Assembly: GCA_020638905.1 (NCBI GenBank)
Contig: JACKHP010000013.1
Span: 1 to 64,000, forward strand
Direction of reading: 5' to 3'
DNA: 64,000 bases
DNA from: Planctomycetota bacterium
GTDB lineage: Bacteria; Planctomycetota; B15-G4
In this document: positions 27,930-35,464 of the stretch, one piece after another
Position numbering within the stretch: position 1 is the first letter of the stretch
How the letters are laid out: each line of letters opens with the position of its first letter
Program-made: the position numbers and the translations under genes
The notes under the pieces: generated by a model
What the model was told of the DNA's origin: nothing
The model's input: only the letters and a program-made list of their open reading frames with translations
The model's database searches: none

Positions 27930-29075
27930 TCAGGCCGCGCGCGGATCGCGTCCGTAGAGACGACGTCCGAGGCGCAGGGCGACGCCCACGAGCAGCACGA
28001 GCACCGGCACCTCGACGAGCGGACCGACGACCGTCGCGAAGGCCACGCCCGAGTCGATGCCGAAGACCGCGATGGCCACGGCGATGGCCAGCTCGAAGTT
28101 GTTCCCGGCGGCGGTGAAGGCCAGCGTCGTCGCCCGTTCGTAGTCGGCGCCCATCCGGTACGCGAGCAGGAAGCTCGCGAAGAACATGATCGCGAAGTAG
28201 AGCGCCAGCGGCAGGGCGATGCGCGCGATGTCGCCCGGCAGCGCCACGATGCTCTCGCCCTTGAGCGAGAACATCACGACGATCGTGAACAGCAGCGCCA
28301 AGAGCGTGATCGGCGAGATGGCCGGCAGGAAGCGGCCGACGTACCACGCGTCGCCCTTGCGCGGACGCAGCAGAAGGCGCGTGAGCAGGCCCGCCGCGAA
28401 CGGGATGCCGAGGTACACGAGCACCGTGCGGAACACCTCGCCCATCGAGACGTCGACCACGGCGCCGGTCAGTCCCAGCCGGGGCGGCAGCCAGGTCACG
28501 AAGACCCACGCGTACACGCCGAAGAACAACACCTGGAAGATCGAGTTCGCCGCCACGAGCCCCGCGGCGTAGTCGGTGCTGCCGCGCGCGAGGTCGTTCC
28601 ACACGAGCACCATCGCGATGCAGCGTGCGAGCCCGACCAGGATGAGTCCGGTCATGGCCTCGGGCATGTCGGGCAGCAGCAGCACCGCCAGCGTCGTCAT
28701 GAGGATCGGCCCGACGATCCAGTTCAGCACGAGCGAGAGCAGCAGCACGCGCTTGTCGCGGAACACCTCGCCCAGCTTCTCGTAGCGCACCTTCGCGAGC
28801 GGCGGGTACATCATCAGGATCAGCCCGAGCGCGATGGGCACGTTCGTGGTGCCGACCGAGAGGGCGTCGAGCGCCTGCGGGACGCCGGGCACGAAGCGCC
28901 CGACGAGCACTCCGGCCGCCATCGCGAGCGCGATCCAGAGCGTGAGGAAGCGATCGAGCACCGACAGCCGCCGCGCGTGGGGACAGGCCGGCTCGGAGGA
29001 AGTCGTCGCGGCGGCGGCGGCGGGCGCGGACAGGGGAGCCTGCGCGGGACGCGCGTCCCGGGTGGAGTCGGTCAC
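27930..29075 (-). CDS. acr3: ACR3-family arsenite efflux permease
   Basis: Expels arsenite from the cell using the proton gradient. The 381-residue product has about ten TM helices. Key family residues are present: GLARCIAMVLVWNDLARG with the conserved cysteine near residue 160, and FTAAGNNFELAIAVAI with the conserved glutamate near 317. A polar 35-residue N-terminal extension (TTSSEPACPHARR) is longer than usual. The GTG start overlaps the arsC stop as GTGA. It is the last gene of arsR-arsC-acr3. Confidence 0.95.
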   Translation of the reverse strand: MTDSTRDARPAQAPLSAPAAAAATTSSEPACPHARRLSVLDRFLTLWIALAMAAGVLVGRFVPGVPQALDALSVGTTNVPIALGLILMMYPPLAKVRYEKLGEVFRDKRVLLLSLVLNWIVGPILMTTLAVLLLPDMPEAMTGLILVGLARCIAMVLVWNDLARGSTDYAAGLVAANSIFQVLFFGVYAWVFVTWLPPRLGLTGAVVDVSMGEVFRTVLVYLGIPFAAGLLTRLLLRPRKGDAWYVGRFLPAISPITLLALLFTIVVMFSLKGESIVALPGDIARIALPLALYFAIMFFASFLLAYRMGADYERATTLAFTAAGNNFELAIAVAIAVFGIDSGVAFATVVGPLVEVPVLVLLVGVALRLGRRLYGRDPRAA

Positions 29076-29512
29076 GGATCGTCTCCGGGGGCGCCGGCGG
29101 CGAGCCAGTCCGCCAGCCGCGCGGCGATGGCCTCGCGGACCGCGCGGAACGACGCGAGGCGTTGCGCGTGCGTCCCCTCGGCGGCGGCGGGATCGGGGAA
29201 GGGCCAGCGGTGCACGTGGCGCGCGCCGGTGAAGGTCGGGCAGGTCCGCGCGGCGGCGTCGCAGACGATGATCACGTGCTCGACGGGGACGTCGAGGAAG
29301 GCCTCGACCGGCTTCGACGTGTGCGCGCGCGCGTCGAGTCCGATCTCGTCGAGCACCTCGAGCGTGAGCGGGTTCACGCCCTGGGGATCGGTGCCGGCGC
29401 TGCAGCACAGGAAGCGCTCGCCGGCCAGCGCGCGCAGGAGCGCCTCGCCGAGCTGGCTGCGCGCCGAGTTGCCCGTGCACAGGAACAGCACGCGCGGCTT
29501 CGACGCGCTCAT
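29072..29512 (-). CDS. arsC: Arsenate reductase, low-molecular-weight phosphatase (thioredoxin-coupled) type
   Basis: Reduces arsenate to arsenite for export. The 146-residue product starts MSASKPRVLFLCTGNSARSQ, giving the CX5R loop of the low-molecular-weight phosphatase fold. The pair of resolving cysteines is seen in VIIVCDAAARTCP near residue 82, the pattern of the thioredoxin-dependent class. ATG overlaps arsR as ATGA; the stop overlaps acr3 as GTGA, so all three genes are translationally linked. Confidence 0.95.
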   Translation of the reverse strand: MSASKPRVLFLCTGNSARSQLGEALLRALAGERFLCCSAGTDPQGVNPLTLEVLDEIGLDARAHTSKPVEAFLDVPVEHVIIVCDAAARTCPTFTGARHVHRWPFPDPAAAEGTHAQRLASFRAVREAIAARLADWLAAGAPGDDP

Positions 29513-29970
29513 CGGGAGCTCCCCGTCCCCGGTCGCCTCGAGGTGCTCGACTTCGCCTTCGTCACCACGCCTGCGTCCGCCTTCGCCGACGGCGAGCAGC
29601 ACGCCGCCGGGCCGTCCGACTCGAGCGGGCAGCAGCCCCCCTTGCGGCGCAGCGACGCGGCCGCCTTCTCGTCGGCACGCAGGTCCTTCGCCAGCGCGGG
29701 ACAGTGCGCGAGCGTTTCGAGCAGCGCGGCGTGGAGCGCGTCGACGGGCTCGGCCAGGGCGTAGAAGACCCACAGTCCGCGCTGCGTCGCACGCACGAGC
29801 CCGGCCTCGCGCAGGTTCGCGAGCTGCCGCGACGCCGTGGGCTGCGGGACGCCGAGCAGCGTGACGAGGTCACCCACGCACAGCGGCCCCTCGCGCAGGA
29901 AGAGCAGCACGCGCAGTCGCGTCGGATCGGCGAAGGCCGCGAAGCGCGACGTCACGGGGTGGCGGTCCAT
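29509..29970 (-). CDS. arsR: ArsR/SmtB-family arsenic-responsive repressor
   Basis: Winged-helix repressor of the operon, 153 residues. The recognition helix region reads VPQPTASRQLANLREAGLV near 41-59, followed by the wing. The classical arsenic site (CVCDLC in E. coli) is reduced to Cys31 in LCVGDL. Other cysteines are Cys90, a Cys113-Cys114 pair and a Cys124-Cys125 pair in the C-terminal tail, which may form the metalloid site as in other ArsR subclasses (inference). The ATG is only seven bases after the -10 box, so the message is probably leaderless. Confidence 0.93.
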   Translation of the reverse strand: MDRHPVTSRFAAFADPTRLRVLLFLREGPLCVGDLVTLLGVPQPTASRQLANLREAGLVRATQRGLWVFYALAEPVDALHAALLETLAHCPALAKDLRADEKAAASLRRKGGCCPLESDGPAACCSPSAKADAGVVTKAKSSTSRRPGTGSSR

Positions 29971-29976
29971 CGCCGG

Positions 29977-30005
29977 ACTGTATTCGTTCAGGCGAATACA
30001 GTCAA
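29977..30005 (-). promoter_or_regulatory. arsR promoter
   Basis: Minus strand TTGACT (30005-30000), 17 bases, TACAGT (29982-29977). The seventh base after the -10 is the A of the arsR ATG. The -35 box contains the stop codon (30004-30002) of the upstream SdpI-like gene. Confidence 0.75.
29978..30001. promoter_or_regulatory. ArsR operator, perfect 9-base inverted repeat
   Basis: CTGTATTCG (29978-29986), six-base spacer, CGAATACAG (29993-30001). It fills the space between the -35 and -10 boxes, so a bound ArsR dimer would block polymerase. Its AT content is much higher than its surroundings. Confidence 0.82.
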
Positions 30006-30370
30006 GGTCCGGGGGCGTCCTCCTCGGACTCCTGCAGCGCGCGCAGCAGCGACTCGGCGCGGCGCACCCCCACCGCGGCCAGCACGAGCGCGCCGATCAC
30101 GAGTCCCGCCGCGAGACCGAGGGCGTGGACGTCCTCGGTCACCCCGGGGACGAGCGGCAGCAGCCACGCCACCGCGATCGTCACGAGTCCCAGCACGAGC
30201 AGGTCGCGCGCGCTGCGCGCGTTGGCCTCGTACCACACGCGGTCGTCGGCGAACGTGGCGCGCGTGCGCAGTCCGTACATCCCGTTGGGCCTGACGCGCC
30301 TGCGCAGCAGCGGCAGCGCGAGCAGCACCAGCAGCAGCCCCGTGCCCGAGAAGAGCACGGCCGAGAGCAT
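30002..30370 (-). CDS. SdpI/YhfL-like small membrane protein
   Basis: A 122-residue protein with three hydrophobic helices (about 3-19, 53-71, 78-102). Between the first two is a conserved-looking loop RPNGMYGLRTRATFADDRVWYEANARSA, shown here only for position 21-48; it matches the pattern P-N-x-x-Y-G-x-R-T with a downstream WxxAN of SdpI-type proteins. SdpI of Bacillus gives immunity to a toxin, but most homologs are uncharacterised. ATG at 30370 overlaps the upstream stop as TGATG; a GTG one codon earlier is possible. Confidence 0.78.
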   Translation of the reverse strand: MLSAVLFSGTGLLLVLLALPLLRRRVRPNGMYGLRTRATFADDRVWYEANARSARDLLVLGLVTIAVAWLLPLVPGVTEDVHALGLAAGLVIGALVLAAVGVRRAESLLRALQESEEDAPGP

Positions 30371-30978
30371 CACGCGCCGAGCGCTCCGCCGCCCTCGTCG
30401 CCCGGGCGGTCGCCGGACGCGCCGGCGGCCATGCCGACGGTCCAGCCCTCGCGCGCGACGGTGCGCTCGATCTGGCGCAGATGGTGGCGCCCGTGCCACG
30501 CGTACAGCGCGAGGCTCCGTCCGACGGTCGTGGGCCCCGACTCGGGGTGCACGAACGGACGCTCGAAGTCGTGCGGCTCGAGGCACAGCAGCAGGCGCGT
30601 CCAGCGACGGTGCAGCGCGTCGAGCAGCCCGAGCGAGCACTCGACGTCCTCGAGCGAGTCGGGCAGCGCGGCCCAGTCATCCTGCACGTAGGCCTTGATC
30701 GTGGGACGCTCCTCGGTGAGCGCCCACTTGTGGCGCACGAAGCCGTTCACGTGGCTGTCGGCGACGTGGTGGACGATCTGGCGCAGCGTCCAGCCGCCCT
30801 TGCGGTGCGGCGTGTCGAGCTGGTCGTCGTCGAGCGGACGCGCCGTCGTGCGCAGGGCGTCGGGCAGCCGCGCGAGCTCGCGGATGCAGGCCGCGAGCGC
30901 CGGCGGGTCGAGCACGGCCGGAGCGGCGAACGGCGCGTCGGGATCGGGCAGCAGGTGCGCGTCGGCGCGGGCGTCCAT
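30370..30978 (-). CDS. DinB-superfamily YfiT/BstA-like putative metal-dependent hydrolase or transferase
   Basis: The 202-residue product has the four-helix DinB fold pattern with its metal ligands. They lie in QIVHHVADSHVNGF near residue 67-80 and ALYAWHGRHHLRQIE near 158-172. The opening region DPDAPFAAPAVLD and the segment RLPDALRTTARPLDDDQL match YfiT. In Bacillus the related BstA adds bacillithiol to electrophiles; substrate here is not known. It heads the transcript that continues into the SdpI-like gene and perhaps the ars operon. Confidence 0.85.
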   Translation of the reverse strand: MDARADAHLLPDPDAPFAAPAVLDPPALAACIRELARLPDALRTTARPLDDDQLDTPHRKGGWTLRQIVHHVADSHVNGFVRHKWALTEERPTIKAYVQDDWAALPDSLEDVECSLGLLDALHRRWTRLLLCLEPHDFERPFVHPESGPTTVGRSLALYAWHGRHHLRQIERTVAREGWTVGMAAGASGDRPGDEGGGALGA

Positions 30979-31002
30979 CGTCGTCCTCCCGGGGGAGGAA
31001 CG

Positions 31003-31011
31003 AGGGTATCA
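31003..31011 (-). promoter_or_regulatory. Candidate extended -10 element for the DinB-like gene
   Basis: Minus strand TGATACCCT (31011-31003), 24 bases upstream of the ATG, with TG-N-TANNNT spacing. Between it and the ATG is GGAGGA, a possible ribosome site. Confidence 0.42.
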
Positions 31012-31051
31012 GAGGACGCCCGACGCGGAGGGGGCGCGCTCGTTGCGCGCG

Positions 31052-32785
31052 TCAGAGCTCCGGGTGGACGAGGTGGTACCCCGTCGCGCGCTGCCACGCG
31101 TCGGCGAAGGCCAGCAGGCGCGCCTCGTCGTCGAGGCGTCCGGTGAAGACGATGCTGCGCGGGGTGCCGTCCTCGCGCAGGCCGCAGGGCATCACGACGC
31201 ACGGGTGCCCGGTCAGGTTCGTGATCGCGAGGGACGCCCCGCCGTTCGCCGGCGAGACGAACAGGTCGACGTCGGCGAAGAGCGCGTCCATCGCGAGCAT
31301 GAGCTGCCGGCGCACGCGCTGGGCGCGCAGGTACTCGACCGCCGGCACGAAGCGCGCCTGGCGGAAGACGTTGGGCCAGGCCTGTTCGACCTGGCGCACG
31401 AGCAGGTCGTCGCGTCCGTCGAGGGTCAGCTCGTCGAAGGCCTCGGCGGCCTCGGCCGAGAGCACCACGAGCAGCGCCTCGAGCGGGAAGTCGGGCATCG
31501 CCACCGGCACGAGCTGGACGCCCATCTGCGCGAGGTCTTCGATGACCTTCGTCTCGGCGTCGAAGCCGCGGAAGGCCGCCTCGTCGATGCCCACGCGGTA
31601 CGTCTTCGGATCGACGCGCGGCGGCGCCACGAAGCGCGGACCGCGCGTGGTCTCGTCGAGCGGGTCCTCGCCCGCGATGGCCGCGAAGACGAGGGCGCAG
31701 TCGCGCGCCGAGCGGCACATGGGACCGAGCTTGTCCATCGTCCACGAGAGCGCCATCGCACCGCGCCGGCTCACGCGCCCGAACGTGGGACGCAGGGACG
31801 AGTCGCCGCAGCGCGCCGACGGCGACACGATCGAGCCCAGCGTCTCGCTGCCGATGGCGAACGGGACGCAGCCCGCCGCGACCGCCGACGCGGGACCGGC
31901 CGACGAGCCGCTGCTGCCCTGCTCGGGGTTCCACGGGTTGCGCGTCGTCCCGCCGAACCACTCGTCGCCCCACGCCAGCGCGCCGAGCGAGAGCTTCGCC
32001 ACGAGCACCGCACCCGCCTCGTCGAGCCGCTGGACGACGGCCGCGTCGACGTCGAGCAGCTGGTCCTCGTAGGCCTTGCAGCCCCACGTCGTGCGCACGC
32101 CCTTGGTCGCGAGCAGGTCCTTCGCGCCCCACGGGATGCCGTGCAGCGGACCGCGCCAGTGCCCCGCGGCGAGCTCGGCGTCGAGCGCCTTCGCCTGCGC
32201 GAGCGCGCGATCGCGCGTGAGCGTGATCACGCAGTGCAGCGTCGGGTCGAGCCGTGCGAGCCGCGCGAGGGACAGCTCGGCCAGTTCGACGCACGAGACC
32301 TGGCGCGTGCGCACGAGCGTCGAGAGCGTGTCGAGGTCCGCGAACGCGAGCGACCCGAGGTCGTCGGGACGCTTCGCGTCCGGCACCGGATGCGCCTCTC
32401 CGACCGCCACGGTCACGCGCCGCGCCACGCCCGCGACGTACGGCGAGAACGTCACGGCGGGCGCGAGGGCGTTGTCGAGCGCCGTGCGTCGCAGCACCTC
32501 GTAGCCCGCGCGATCCTGGGTCACGCCGCCGAGCAGCAGCGAGAGCTCGTCGTCGGTCAGGTCGAGCCCGATGACCTTGGACGCGGCCCGCAGGTCGTCG
32601 AGCCCGAGCGGCGCCGACGCGTTCGCGCGCGCGGGCGTCGACCAGGTCGCGGACGCGGTCGGCGCGTCGTCCGGACCGCCGTCGGCCGCGAGCGCGGGAA
32701 CCTCCTGGGCACGCGGCGCGGGACCGAGCGCGCCGAGCGCGCACACCGCGACCACGACGACGGACGACACGAAGCGCTGCGACAC
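31052..32785 (-). CDS. Exported amidase-signature hydrolase
   Basis: Amide hydrolase of the Ser-cisSer-Lys class, 577 residues. A signal peptide (FVSSVVVVAVCALGALGPAPRA without the last residue) spans about 5-25. The catalytic lysine is in IPWGAKDLLATKG near 213 and the Gly/Ser-rich motif is GSSGSSAGPASAVAAG near 285-300, with ARCGDSSLRPTFGRVSRRG near 320. It is longer than GatA and exported, so tRNA amidation is unlikely; a secreted amidase acting on peptides or small amides is more probable. An N-terminal region of about 120 residues before the catalytic domain is family-typical of exported homologs. GTG start at 32785. Confidence 0.87.
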   Translation of the reverse strand: MSQRFVSSVVVVAVCALGALGPAPRAQEVPALAADGGPDDAPTASATWSTPARANASAPLGLDDLRAASKVIGLDLTDDELSLLLGGVTQDRAGYEVLRRTALDNALAPAVTFSPYVAGVARRVTVAVGEAHPVPDAKRPDDLGSLAFADLDTLSTLVRTRQVSCVELAELSLARLARLDPTLHCVITLTRDRALAQAKALDAELAAGHWRGPLHGIPWGAKDLLATKGVRTTWGCKAYEDQLLDVDAAVVQRLDEAGAVLVAKLSLGALAWGDEWFGGTTRNPWNPEQGSSGSSAGPASAVAAGCVPFAIGSETLGSIVSPSARCGDSSLRPTFGRVSRRGAMALSWTMDKLGPMCRSARDCALVFAAIAGEDPLDETTRGPRFVAPPRVDPKTYRVGIDEAAFRGFDAETKVIEDLAQMGVQLVPVAMPDFPLEALLVVLSAEAAEAFDELTLDGRDDLLVRQVEQAWPNVFRQARFVPAVEYLRAQRVRRQLMLAMDALFADVDLFVSPANGGASLAITNLTGHPCVVMPCGLREDGTPRSIVFTGRLDDEARLLAFADAWQRATGYHLVHPEL

Positions 32786-32861
32786 GGCGGACGCCCTCCT
32801 CGGGGGTCCCCATCATGGACGAGCGTGCGCGGCGCGCAAGGTCGCGCGTGCCGCGCGCCCG

Positions 32862-33386
32862 TCAGTCGACGAGCCCCAGCTGCCCGAGATGGTGGCGCAC
32901 GTGCTTGGCGTGCAGGCGCAGCCAGTCGTCGGCGTCCATCGGTCCGAAGAGCGGGTGCACGGGACGCCGGTCGCCGCACCCGTCGCGCAGGAAGCGCGCG
33001 GTGACGTCGGCCAGCGCGGACCGCGCGGCGTCGAGCGACGCGTGCCGCAGCGGCGGCGGCGCGTCGAGTCCCGGCAGCTTCAGCTCGCGCGGCGGAGGAG
33101 CGGCGCTGCGCAGGAACGCGCGCTGGCGTGGCAGCGCCTCGTCGGGCACCGCCTGGACGAGCTCGACCTCGCCCAGTGCCACGCGCATGGCCCACTCGAG
33201 GTGCTCGACGACCTGCGGCGGCGTCATGCATCCCCAGCGCACGGAGGTGTGCGCGTCGATCCGCGCGAGGAGCGCCGGTACCTCGTCGGTCAACCACGCG
33301 CGCACGGCCGCCGCGTCGAAGGGAGCCTCCTCGGGCGGCGCGCGTCCCTCGTCCGCTTCGTTCGCTCGACTCATGCCCACGAGCAT
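32862..33386 (-). CDS. DinB-like DUF1569-type protein
   Basis: A 174-residue protein with helices and histidines placed as in DUF1569/DinB-like families: MTPPQVVEHLEWAMRVAL near 53-70, then LFGPMDADDWLRLHAKHVRHHLGQLGL near the C-terminus (not quoted fully; see residues 145-172). The HVRHHLGQL end is the metal-site helix. Enzymatic role unknown. It is 76 bases upstream of the exported amidase in the same direction. ATG at 33386 or 33374 are equally possible. Confidence 0.75.
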   Translation of the reverse strand: MLVGMSRANEADEGRAPPEEAPFDAAAVRAWLTDEVPALLARIDAHTSVRWGCMTPPQVVEHLEWAMRVALGEVELVQAVPDEALPRQRAFLRSAAPPPRELKLPGLDAPPPLRHASLDAARSALADVTARFLRDGCGDRRPVHPLFGPMDADDWLRLHAKHVRHHLGQLGLVD

Positions 33387-33586
33387 CGCACGGGTGCGCC
33401 CGCCGCGCGACCCGGGTCCCCGAGCGGATGCAGCCGACGGACGTCGCGCCGCAGCCGGCGGCGCGGCCGGATGCCGTCCTCCGGCGTTCGGGCGGCGATC
33501 AAGACGCGGCCCCCCGACGGCCGATAGGGCGACAGACCCTGCGCGTCCCGGCCCGGCGGCCGTCGCGCCGCGATCGGAGACGAGCC

Positions 33587-34150
33587 ATGCGCGCCGCCGT
33601 GACCCTGCTCGCCGCAGCCCTCGCGCTGTGCGGACCCGCCTGCACGTCGCTGCATCAGGCCGGCAAGGAGTTCTCCGAGGCGTACCACGTGGGCGTCGGC
33701 TTCTCGCCCCGTCCCGCGGCCATGATCTGGTTCGACCTGCCGGTCTTCGGCGCGAGCCTCGGCTACATCGGCGACTCGGCCTGGGTCGGCAACGACTACG
33801 GCTACACCCACGGCTGGTACCAGGTCGGACACGGCCTGCTGCTCGAGGGACGCATGCTGCGCAGCGAGTTCGGCCACCGCATCGGCGGACTCTCGTCCGG
33901 CCTGGAGCGGCGCGCGTACCTCGACCAGGAGCAGTACGCGCTCGTGAACCTGATCAAGGCCGACCACCGCGACGAGTCCCGTCCCGGCAGCATCGGCGTG
34001 ACGCGCATCGACTTCGGGGTGCACCTGCTGTTCGTGGGCTTCTCGCTCGGCATCGACGTCCTGCAGTTCCTGGACGCGTGCTCGGGACTGTGCGGCGTCG
34101 ACCTGCTGTGGGACGACGACGAGGCCCACGTCCGCGCGCTCTTCGACTGA
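33587..34150 (+). CDS. Putative lipoprotein, possible paralog of the gene at 6652
   Basis: A 187-residue exported lipoprotein with signal MRAAVTLLAAALALCGPAC; Cys19 is the likely lipidation site. The mature part is aromatic-rich and ends GVHLLFVGFSLGIDVLQFL then CGVDLLWDDD. This resembles GVHVGVSLGDLLDFVLGW then GLDIAGDD in the protein at 6652-7320. I infer distant paralogy from this layout; overall identity is low. GGAG lies seven bases before the ATG. Divergent from the DUF1569 gene across 200 bases. Function unknown. Confidence 0.78.
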   Translation: MRAAVTLLAAALALCGPACTSLHQAGKEFSEAYHVGVGFSPRPAAMIWFDLPVFGASLGYIGDSAWVGNDYGYTHGWYQVGHGLLLEGRMLRSEFGHRIGGLSSGLERRAYLDQEQYALVNLIKADHRDESRPGSIGVTRIDFGVHLLFVGFSLGIDVLQFLDACSGLCGVDLLWDDDEAHVRALFD

Positions 34151-34238
34151 GGCGACGCCGGCCCGACGGACGCGCCGACCGGCCGGCGCGTCGCGGCACG
34201 CGCACGTCGTCCCGCGCGACGCAGCCCGCGGCACGCGC

Positions 34239-34244
34239 TACCAT
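34239..34244 (+). promoter_or_regulatory. Candidate -10 element for the HTTM-DUF393 gene
   Basis: TACCAT in the context CGCTACCAT, 30 bases upstream of the proposed TTG start. No -35 visible. Confidence 0.25.
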
Positions 34245-34273
34245 GGGCGCGTTTCGTCCCGAGGATCCTCGCC

Positions 34274-35452
34274 TTGCCCACCTCACGCTGGACCGGCGGC
34301 CAGTACAGCCTCGTGCGCATCCTGCTCGGCGTCGGCCTGCTGCTGCACTTCGAGCGGCTGCTCCCCGCCACCGACGCGATCGCGCGCATCGTGGGACGTC
34401 CCCAAGCGCTCGTGCTGGCGGGCGTGCTGCTCGGCATGGCGCTCGCGCTGCTGCTCGCCGCGGGACGCTTCGACCGTCCGGCGGCGGTGCTGCTCGCGCT
34501 GCTCTGGGCGCTGCTGCCCGCGCGCGATCCGTCGCCGGGTCACGGCCTGCTGACCGTCGGCGCGTTGCTGCTGCTGCACACCGCCATGCCGCGCGCTCCC
34601 TACCTCTCCTGGGACGCCCGCAACCGTGTCGACCCGGCCGGCGGCTGGACGCACGATCGGCGCGTGTGGGCCGCCGGCTGGATCCTGCTCGGCGCGCTGC
34701 ACCTCGCGTTCGTCGCGTTCGCGCTGCGCGATCCCGCATGGCGCGACGGGACGGCGCTCGAGCGCGTGCTGCGCGATCCGCTCGCACGCCCCACGGCGCT
34801 CGTGGCGTGGATCGTCGAGCGTCCCGCGCTGCTCGCACCGGCGCAGTTCGTCGCGCTGGCGGTGGCCACGCTCGCGCCGCTGACGGCGCCCTTCCGCAGG
34901 ATGCGCTTCGCCGCGTGGTGCGCGCTGCTCGCGCTGCACCTGCTCGGCGCGCTGCTGCTCGACGCGTCCGATCTCACGTTCGGCATGCTGCTGCTGCTCC
35001 TGTTCACGTTCGACCCGGCGTGGATCGCGCCCGTCCCGCGCGACACGCGCTCCGACCGCCTCTTCTACGACGGTCACTGCGGCCTCTGCCACCGCGCCGT
35101 GCGCCTGCTGCTCTCCGAAGATCCGACCGGCACGACGTTCCGCTTCGCCCCGCTGCAGGGCGACACCTTCGCGCAGGACGTCGACGAGGCGCGCCGGGCC
35201 ACGCTGCCCGACAGCGCCGTCGTGCTCACCCCCGACGGCGAGCTGTTCGCGCGCTCCGATGCGGCGATCCGCGCGCTGCGGCGTCTCGGCGGCCTGTGGT
35301 GCCTGATCGGGACGGCGCTGCGGCTCGTCCCGCGCGCGCTGCGCGACGCGGCCTACGACGGCGTGGCGAAGGTCCGCAAGCGCATCTTCGGCGAGCCCGA
35401 GGCGGTCTGTCCGATGATGACGGCCGAGATGCGCGCGCGCTTCGACGCTTGA
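34274..35452 (+). CDS. HTTM-like membrane domain fused to DCC-type thiol oxidoreductase (DUF393)
   Basis: A 392-residue fusion. The first 260 residues hold six or seven TM helices resembling the HTTM/vitamin K carboxylase-like or DoxX membrane domains. The C-terminal 130 residues are a DUF393 domain, opening RLFYDGHCGLCHRAVRLLL near 264-282 with its DGxCxxC motif and ending KRIFGEPEAVCP. DUF393 is linked to thiol-disulfide chemistry, so the fusion may couple a membrane redox or lipid reaction to thiol exchange (inference). The TTG start at 34274 is the only start close to the first helix and is uncertain. Ends 12 bases from the convergent sulfatase-like gene. Confidence 0.8.
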   Translation: MPTSRWTGGQYSLVRILLGVGLLLHFERLLPATDAIARIVGRPQALVLAGVLLGMALALLLAAGRFDRPAAVLLALLWALLPARDPSPGHGLLTVGALLLLHTAMPRAPYLSWDARNRVDPAGGWTHDRRVWAAGWILLGALHLAFVAFALRDPAWRDGTALERVLRDPLARPTALVAWIVERPALLAPAQFVALAVATLAPLTAPFRRMRFAAWCALLALHLLGALLLDASDLTFGMLLLLLFTFDPAWIAPVPRDTRSDRLFYDGHCGLCHRAVRLLLSEDPTGTTFRFAPLQGDTFAQDVDEARRATLPDSAVVLTPDGELFARSDAAIRALRRLGGLWCLIGTALRLVPRALRDAAYDGVAKVRKRIFGEPEAVCPMMTAEMRARFDA

Positions 35453-35464
35453 GGCGCGCGTGCC

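Noticed and set aside
31052..32785. GatA subunit of the tRNA amidotransferase
   Set aside because: The product has a signal peptide and a long N-terminal region, and no gatB or gatC lies nearby.
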